The notes under the pieces are model-generated. The model ran no database searches, was not told the origin of the DNA, and saw only the letters and a program-made list of their open reading frames with translations. Source: Methylorubrum sp. B1-46 (GTDB lineage: Bacteria; Pseudomonadota; Alphaproteobacteria; Rhizobiales; Beijerinckiaceae). Taken from it: 52,774 nucleotides of DNA. A program made the translations under genes and the position numbers. Location of the stretch: NCBI RefSeq assembly GCF_021117295.1, contig NZ_CP088248.1, positions 1 through 52,774 of the forward strand, written 5' to 3'. This document shows positions 48,355 to 52,774 of the stretch, in pieces; within the stretch, counting starts at the first letter, position 1; each line of letters opens with the position of its first letter.

Positions 48355-49217
48355 GCCGCGCCGCCCCCTGTGTCGCCACGACCCTCGACAGCATCAAGCG
48401 CAGCTTGGTCGGCCTGCGCATGCCGCGCGCCCTGGAGGTGCTCGACGCGACGGTCCGGCGCATCGAGCAGGGCGAGATCGACGGCTTGGCCGCCCTCGAC
48501 GTGATCCTGACCGAGGAACTGACGCTGCGCGAGAACCGCCGCGTGAAGACCGCCCTGCTGGTCGCGCGCCTGACCACGATCAAGACGCTGTCCGGGTTCG
48601 ACTTTGCCTTCCAGCCCTCGCTCGACCGCGAGCGCGTCCTGGCGCTGGCGGAACTGACCTTCATCGACCGGGCCGAGGTCGTCCATCTGCTCGGACCACC
48701 CGGCACCGGCAAGAGCCATCTGGCGATCGCGCTCGCCGTCGAGGCGGTCAAGGCCGGGCGCAGCGTCGTGTTCTCGACGCTGGCCGACCTCGTGACCTCG
48801 CTGGCCAAGGCCGAGCGCGACGGCTCCCTGCGCGAGCGCATCCGCTATCTCTGCCGGGCCTCGCTGCTGGTCGTGGACGAGATCGGCTACCTCCCCGTCG
48901 TCCCCGGTGGCGGCAACCTGTTCTTCCAACTCGTCAACGCGCGCTACGAGCGCGGGGCGATGATCCTGACTTCGAACCGCGGCTTCGCCGAGTGGGGCGA
49001 AGTGTTCGGTGATCCGGTCGTGGCGACAGCCCTGCTCGACCGACTCCTCCACCATGCCGTGGTGATCCAGATCGAGGGGGCGAGCTACCGCCTGCGCCAG
49101 CACGCCGACCTCGTCCCCGAGCACGTCCGCTCCAAGGCCCTGATCGTTCCGCCGCCCGCACCCAGGCGTCGCGGTCGTCCACCCGGAAAGGCTGCCTCCG
49201 ATCACACGGCCGGCTGA
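48351..49217 (+). CDS. istB: IS21-family ATPase IstB (copy 3)
   Basis: AAA+ ATPase of 288 aa: Walker A GPPGTGKSHLAIALAVEA, Walker B LLVVDEIGYLPVVPGGG, sensor region AMILTSNRGFAEWGEV, then TALLDRLLHHAVVI. The C-terminal tail is basic (APRRRGRPPGKA). The ATG at 48351 overlaps the istA stop. A 750-codon open frame starting at 46965 is a chance upstream extension and not a fusion. Confidence 0.92.
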   Translation: MSRAAPCVATTLDSIKRSLVGLRMPRALEVLDATVRRIEQGEIDGLAALDVILTEELTLRENRRVKTALLVARLTTIKTLSGFDFAFQPSLDRERVLALAELTFIDRAEVVHLLGPPGTGKSHLAIALAVEAVKAGRSVVFSTLADLVTSLAKAERDGSLRERIRYLCRASLLVVDEIGYLPVVPGGGNLFFQLVNARYERGAMILTSNRGFAEWGEVFGDPVVATALLDRLLHHAVVIQIEGASYRLRQHADLVPEHVRSKALIVPPPAPRRRGRPPGKAASDHTAG

Positions 49218-49266
49218 TCACCGATCCGCACCGAACCCGCCGGCCAGGGAATTTTGAAAGCCCACA

Positions 49267-49725
49267 ATTGCGGAGACTTCGGTGCCCGTTGACACGCTCC
49301 TCGTAAGCATGACGCTCTGTTACGTCACGCTGCGCCGAGACCCAGTGCGTGATGGAGCCGTTCTTCTCACGCACTGGCGTGATGAGCCACTCTACCACGT
49401 AGGTTGATCCGTCCTTGCGGTAGTTGATGGTCTCGCCTTGGAAGGGGTTACCAGCCCCAAGAGCCATGCGCATCCGGTGCAGGACCCCACCGTCGGTCTC
49501 CGGCCCCTGCAGCAGCCGCGGTGATCGCCCGAGGACCTCGTGCGCTTCGTAGCCGGTCATGCGGGTGAAGGCCGAATTGGTGTACTCGATGCGTGGTCCG
49601 GGCTCATCGAGATCGGCCGAGGTGATGAGGATGGCTTCCCCGGCCGCTTCGACGGCAGCAAGAAGCACATCCAGATCGGGACGAACCTGCGCCGCTCCGT
49701 GATCCTCGCGCAAGTCCTCCTCCAT
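49267..49725 (-). pseudogene. PAS-domain half of a sensor kinase, cut by IS21
   Basis: The ATG at 49725 begins a 153-codon fragment ending at the IS edge. It has one LOV-like PAS domain: AILITSADLDEPGPRIEYTN, MTGYEAHEVLGRSPRLLQGP, NYRKDGSTYVVEWLITPVRE and SAQRDVTERHAYEERV. In photoactive LOV domains the GR-N-C-RFLQG motif carries the flavin-binding Cys; here it reads GRSPRLLQG, so that Cys is missing. Beyond the IS edge the frame runs into IS sequence. The kinase half is at 46351-46963. Confidence 0.75.
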
Positions 49726-49948
49726 CCAAGCCGCCGCTCTAGACGTCTCCCATCAACCCCCACACCATTTGTTGGTTTCCTACTGTTGCGCTTTCCACCG
49801 TGCCTGGTGTGGTCATGATGAGGGGGCTGGCCCCCAATCAAACCGACACTGCAAAGCTTGGATAGGCGATAGCACTCATGTCAAATTCACACCCATGCGC
49901 TGCATCACATAGGGCGTCTTGCGTCTTGCTTGCTTCGGAAGCACGCGA

Positions 49949-50344
49949 TCATGGCTTGTGCAGAGCCTCGTTGGGCGACATGGGCATCATGTTCTGATCC
50001 ATGTGATACATCACCCATATCGATCCAACCAAGGTAATCAGCACAAGCGTCAGCGTGAAAACGAGGGCGAGAAAGGTCCATCCGCCCTCGGATTTCATGT
50101 TTAAGTGCAAGAAATAGATCATGTGGACGAAAATCTGCACGACGGCAAAGCCCATGATGACGATATCGGTCTTAAGCTTGCTGTCGAGAACATCGCCCAT
50201 CACGAGCCAGAACGGTATTGCCGTGAGGATGACTGAGAGGATGAACCCCGTCATGTAGCCCGACCGGGTGCCATGAGCAGGGCCGTGGCCGGTCCCATGC
50301 ATATGTGGACCAGTGCCGTGTACAGGGTGAGCCGGAGCACTCAT
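49949..50344 (-). CDS. cyoD: Cytochrome bo3-type quinol oxidase subunit IV
   Basis: Small membrane subunit of 131 aa with three helices (YMTGFILSVILTAIPFWLVM; IVIMGFAVVQIFVHMIYFLH; FLALVFTLTLVLITLVGSIW), matching CyoD, including HLNMKSEGGW. The N-terminal 30 residues are a His/Gly-rich segment (HPVHGTGPHMHGTGHG), longer than in E. coli CyoD (109 aa) and possibly metal-binding. The ATG at 50344 overlaps the cyoC stop by four bases. It ends the operon; no clear terminator is seen in the 223-base gap before the PAS fragment. Confidence 0.92.
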   Translation of the reverse strand: MSAPAHPVHGTGPHMHGTGHGPAHGTRSGYMTGFILSVILTAIPFWLVMGDVLDSKLKTDIVIMGFAVVQIFVHMIYFLHLNMKSEGGWTFLALVFTLTLVLITLVGSIWVMYHMDQNMMPMSPNEALHKP

Positions 50345-50967
50345 CGCGTCGCTCCCATCAGGTACACAAAGGTGAAGACGCCGATCCACACCACGTCGAG
50401 GAAATGCCAGAACATCGAGAGGCATAGGAGGCGACGCTGGTTGTCAGCGATCAGCCCGTGCTGCCGCACCTGGAACATCAGCGTCACGAGCCAGATGATC
50501 CCGAATGTCACGTGGAGCCCGTGCGTCCCGACCAGGAGGAAGAACGAAGAGAGAAAGGCGCTCCGCTGGGGCGTGGCGCCCTCATGGATCAGGTGCGCGA
50601 ACTCATAGAACTCGATGGCGAGGAACCCAGCTCCGAGCACGCCTGTCGCGGCGAGCCAGCGCAGGACCGCGTCCACCTGCTCCTCCTCCATCTTCAGCAT
50701 GGCAAAGCCATAGGTGATGGAGGACAGGAGCAGGAGGCTGGTGTTGAGAGCAACGAGCTTGAGGTCGAACAGCTCGGCGCCGGATGGGCCTGCCGCGTAG
50801 TTCCGGCCGAGCACGCCGTAGCAGGCGAAGAGCACCGCAAAAATGAGGCAGTCGCTCATCAGGTAGAGCCAGAAGCCCAGGAGCGTGCCCCCGTCACCGT
50901 GGGCATGCTCCTCCTGCTCGTAGAAGACCGGAGCCGTAGCGCCGGGTGGGGCGGTCACTTCATGCAT
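50341..50967 (-). CDS. cyoC: Cytochrome bo3-type quinol oxidase subunit III
   Basis: Subunit III, 208 aa, with five membrane helices as in the quinol-oxidase branch: LLGFWLYLMSDCLIFAVLFA, ALNTSLLLLSSITYGFAML, GAGFLAIEFYEFAHLI, FLLVGTHGLHVTFGIIW and FWHFLDVVWIGVFTFVYLMG. It supports subunit I and proton entry. The ATG at 50967 lies three bases after the cyoB stop, and its own stop overlaps cyoD, so the operon is tightly coupled. Confidence 0.94.
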   Translation of the reverse strand: MHEVTAPPGATAPVFYEQEEHAHGDGGTLLGFWLYLMSDCLIFAVLFACYGVLGRNYAAGPSGAELFDLKLVALNTSLLLLSSITYGFAMLKMEEEQVDAVLRWLAATGVLGAGFLAIEFYEFAHLIHEGATPQRSAFLSSFFLLVGTHGLHVTFGIIWLVTLMFQVRQHGLIADNQRRLLCLSMFWHFLDVVWIGVFTFVYLMGATR

Positions 50968-50970
50968 GGC

Positions 50971-52774
50971 TCAGACCCGTCCCACCAGTTGCGCCGCTCT
51001 CTGGGCTTCGAGCCGGTTCACTTCCGCGGCCGGGATATAGAAGCTCGTGTGGTAGTTGAACGTGTGCCTGATCGAGACCGCAATCAGGGCAATGAGCGAC
51101 AGGGCGGCGAGCCACCACACGTACCAGACCAAGGCAAACCCAAGCACAGTGCTCAGAGCGGCCAGTGTCATGCCCATCGCCGTGTTGCAGGGCATGTGAA
51201 TGGGTCTGAAGCCTCCTGCTGGCCGCTCATGGCCGCGCTTCTTCATGTCCCACCAGGCGTCGAGATCGTGCACCACGGGTGTGAACGCGAAGTTGTAGGG
51301 GGGTGGGGGTGAGGAGGTGGACCACTCAAGCGTCCGTCCACCCCAGGGATCACCGGTAAGGTCACGCAGCTGCTCGCGTCGCAGGATGCTCACGAGAAGC
51401 TGCACGACAAAGGCCAGGATGCCAGCCATGATGATGAAGGCGCCGAACGCCGCAACCATCAGGTAGGGCTGCACCGACGGATCGTCGAAATGCTGGGTCC
51501 GACGCGTCTCGCCCATTAGACCGAGGGCATAGATCGGCGTGAACACGACCCAGAAGCCAACCAGCCAGCACCAGAAGCTGACCTTTCCCCAGAAGGGGTC
51601 GAGACGGAAGCCGAAGGCTTTCGGGAACCAGTACTGCACGCCGGCGAGCAGCCCGAACACGACGCCGCCGATGATGACGTTGTGGAAATGCGCAACCAGG
51701 AACAGGCTGTTGTGGAGGACAAAGTCGGCCGGCGGCACGGCAAGCAGCACGCCGGTCAGGCCACCCAGCACGAAGGTCGGGATGAAACCCATGACCCAAA
51801 TGAAGGGGCCCTCGAAGCGGATCTTGCCCCGGTACATGGTGAACAGCCAGTTGAACACCTTGGCCCCGGTCGGGATCGAGATGATCATGGTCGTGATGCC
51901 GAAGAAGGCGTTGACGTTGGCGCCGGCACCCATCGTGAAGAAGTGGTGGAGCCAGGTCAGCCATGACACGAGCGCGATGACAGCGGTGGCGTAGACCATC
52001 GACGTATAGCCAAACAGCCGCTTTCCGCAGAACGTCGAGACGATCTCCGAGTAGATGCCGAAGGCAGGTAGGACGAGTACGTAAACCTCCGGATGCCCCC
52101 AGATCCAGATGAGGTTCATGTACAGCATCGAGTTGCCGCCGTAATCGTTCGTGAAGAAGTGTGTCCCCACGTAACGATCACAGGCCAGAAGAGCCAACGT
52201 GGCGGTCAGAACCGGAAAAATCGTGACGATGATTGCATTGCTAGCGAGCGTGGTCCAGCAGAACACCGGCAGCTTCATCATAGTCATGCCGGGCGCGCGC
52301 ATCTTCACGATGGTCGCGATCAAATTGATCGCAGACAGCGTCGTGCCGACGCCGGCGATCTGTAGGCTCCAGATGTAGTAATCGACACCGACGCCCGGGC
52401 TGTAGGCTGCTCCGGAGAGCGGCGGGTAGGCAAGCCAACCCGTACGGGCAAACTCGCCCACAAACAGCGACAGCATCGTCAGGATGGCGCCGCCTGCCGT
52501 CATCCAGAAGCTGAAGTTGTTGAGAAATGGAAAGGCCACATCGCGCGCTCCGATCTGGAGCGGCATGATGTAATTCATCACCCCGGTCACGAATGGCATC
52601 GCCATGAAGAAGATCATGATCGTGCCGTGGGCGGTGAAGATCTGATCGTAGTGATGCGGTGGCAGGTAACCCTGTGCCTCTCCGACCGAGAGAGCCTTTT
52701 GTGTGACCATCATGATTGCGTCGGCAAAGCCGCGCAGCAGCATTACGATGGCGAGGATGATGTACATGATGCCG
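50971..52774 (-). CDS. cyoB: Cytochrome bo3-type quinol oxidase subunit I (main part)
   Basis: Catalytic subunit of the quinol oxidase, which oxidises quinol, reduces oxygen to water and pumps protons. This part begins [20 protein letters not shown] and continues the frame from position 1. Haem and copper ligands are visible: [12 protein letters not shown] (haem b His), [16 protein letters not shown] (copper His and cross-linked Tyr), [10 protein letters not shown] (two copper His) and [11 protein letters not shown] (haem ligands). Arg in [11 protein letters not shown] agrees with the quinol-binding site. Full protein 667 aa with the piece at 1-200. It ends three bases before cyoC. Confidence 0.96.
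   Translation of the reverse strand, partial: GIMYIILAIVMLLRGFADAIMMVTQKALSVGEAQGYLPPHHYDQIFTAHGTIMIFFMAMPFVTGVMNYIMPLQIGARDVAFPFLNNFSFWMTAGGAILTMLSLFVGEFARTGWLAYPPLSGAAYSPGVGVDYYIWSLQIAGVGTTLSAINLIATIVKMRAPGMTMMKLPVFCWTTLASNAIIVTIFPVLTATLALLACDRYVGTHFFTNDYGGNSMLYMNLIWIWGHPEVYVLVLPAFGIYSEIVSTFCGKRLFGYTSMVYATAVIALVSWLTWLHHFFTMGAGANVNAFFGITTMIISIPTGAKVFNWLFTMYRGKIRFEGPFIWVMGFIPTFVLGGLTGVLLAVPPADFVLHNSLFLVAHFHNVIIGGVVFGLLAGVQYWFPKAFGFRLDPFWGKVSFWCWLVGFWVVFTPIYALGLMGETRRTQHFDDPSVQPYLMVAAFGAFIIMAGILAFVVQLLVSILRREQLRDLTGDPWGGRTLEWSTSSPPPPYNFAFTPVVHDLDAWWDMKKRGHERPAGGFRPIHMPCNTAMGMTLAALSTVLGFALVWYVWWLAALSLIALIAVSIRHTFNYHTSFYIPAAEVNRLEAQRAAQLVGRV

Larger units (their letters stand above)
46964..49266. 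mobile_element. IS21-family element (copy 3)
   Basis: About 2.3 kb with istA and istB. The ends are inverted: TGTGGGC-ATCGAAAATTCCCTGG on the left and TGTGGGC-TTTCAAAATTCCCTGG read inward from the right. ATTG is present at both edges (46962-46965 and 49267-49270) and may be a 4-bp target duplication that overlaps the left tip; a longer one is not seen. It separates the PAS half and the kinase half of a sensor-kinase gene. Confidence 0.88.

Noticed and set aside
46965..49217. 750-codon open frame that includes IstB
   Set aside because: The first 460 codons run in the wrong frame through istA and are Arg/Pro-rich; only the last 288 codons (from 48351) are IstB. It is not a fusion protein.

Overview
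The window looks like one complete circular plasmid of about 52.8 kb from a high-GC alphaproteobacterium of the Hyphomicrobiales, most likely Methylobacterium or Methylorubrum. The first and last bases join without a gap inside cyoB: the reading frame leaving position 1 on the minus strand continues at position 52774 and gives a normal-length quinol oxidase subunit I. The host assignment is an inference from HWE-family histidine kinases, DUF6894, DUF2934 and DUF3768 proteins, a NepR-like anti-sigma factor, EcfG-type promoters, a MucR regulator and the RPA-type replication protein.

Layout. (1) Respiration and its regulators, 49.9 kb to 6.7 kb through the origin of numbering: an MFS transporter followed by cyoABCD (cytochrome bo3-type quinol oxidase) on the minus strand, an FNR-type site upstream, an FnrN-like sensor, a MucR regulator and a second Crp/Fnr protein. 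(2) A nested insertion, 6.9-11.6 kb: an IS21-family element split a 62-codon gene, and an ISL3-family element then landed in the left end of that IS21; both target duplications are readable. (3) Small-gene and stress region, 11.7-21.1 kb: short membrane proteins, a serine recombinase, an HNH protein, a secreted Tudor-like protein, an AraC regulator, two YsnF/DUF2382 stress proteins behind an EcfG-type promoter, a NepR-like protein, a candidate suhB/MmgR-type sRNA and an XRE regulator. (4) Defence and core, 21.1-31.2 kb: an Abi/HEPN protein, a DUF3768 pair, a three-gene membrane operon and, divergent from it, a four-gene SLOG - TIR-like - caspase-like - TIR operon resembling caspase-type Thoeris; then parA, a ribbon-helix-helix partner, repA and an iteron origin with two DnaA boxes. 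A 17-bp motif recurs at nine or more sites from 21.3 to 35.3 kb and often sits at module boundaries. (5) Mobilisation, 31.2-36.5 kb: MobQ/MobL-type relaxase, a candidate oriT, a VirD4/TraG coupling protein and accessory proteins, with no VirB transfer channel, so the plasmid is probably mobilisable and not self-transmissible. (6) Signalling region, 36.5-49.7 kb: two further IS21-family elements have damaged sensor-kinase genes; a response regulator, a DUF892 stress protein, a GGDEF protein and a chemotaxis receptor remain intact.

The cargo therefore combines a terminal oxidase with its own oxygen-responsive regulator, general-stress functions, signal transduction and at least two abortive-infection type defences on a replicon with its own replication, partition and mobilisation genes. 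The item most worth testing is the four-gene TIR/SLOG/caspase operon, followed by the dispersed 17-bp motif.
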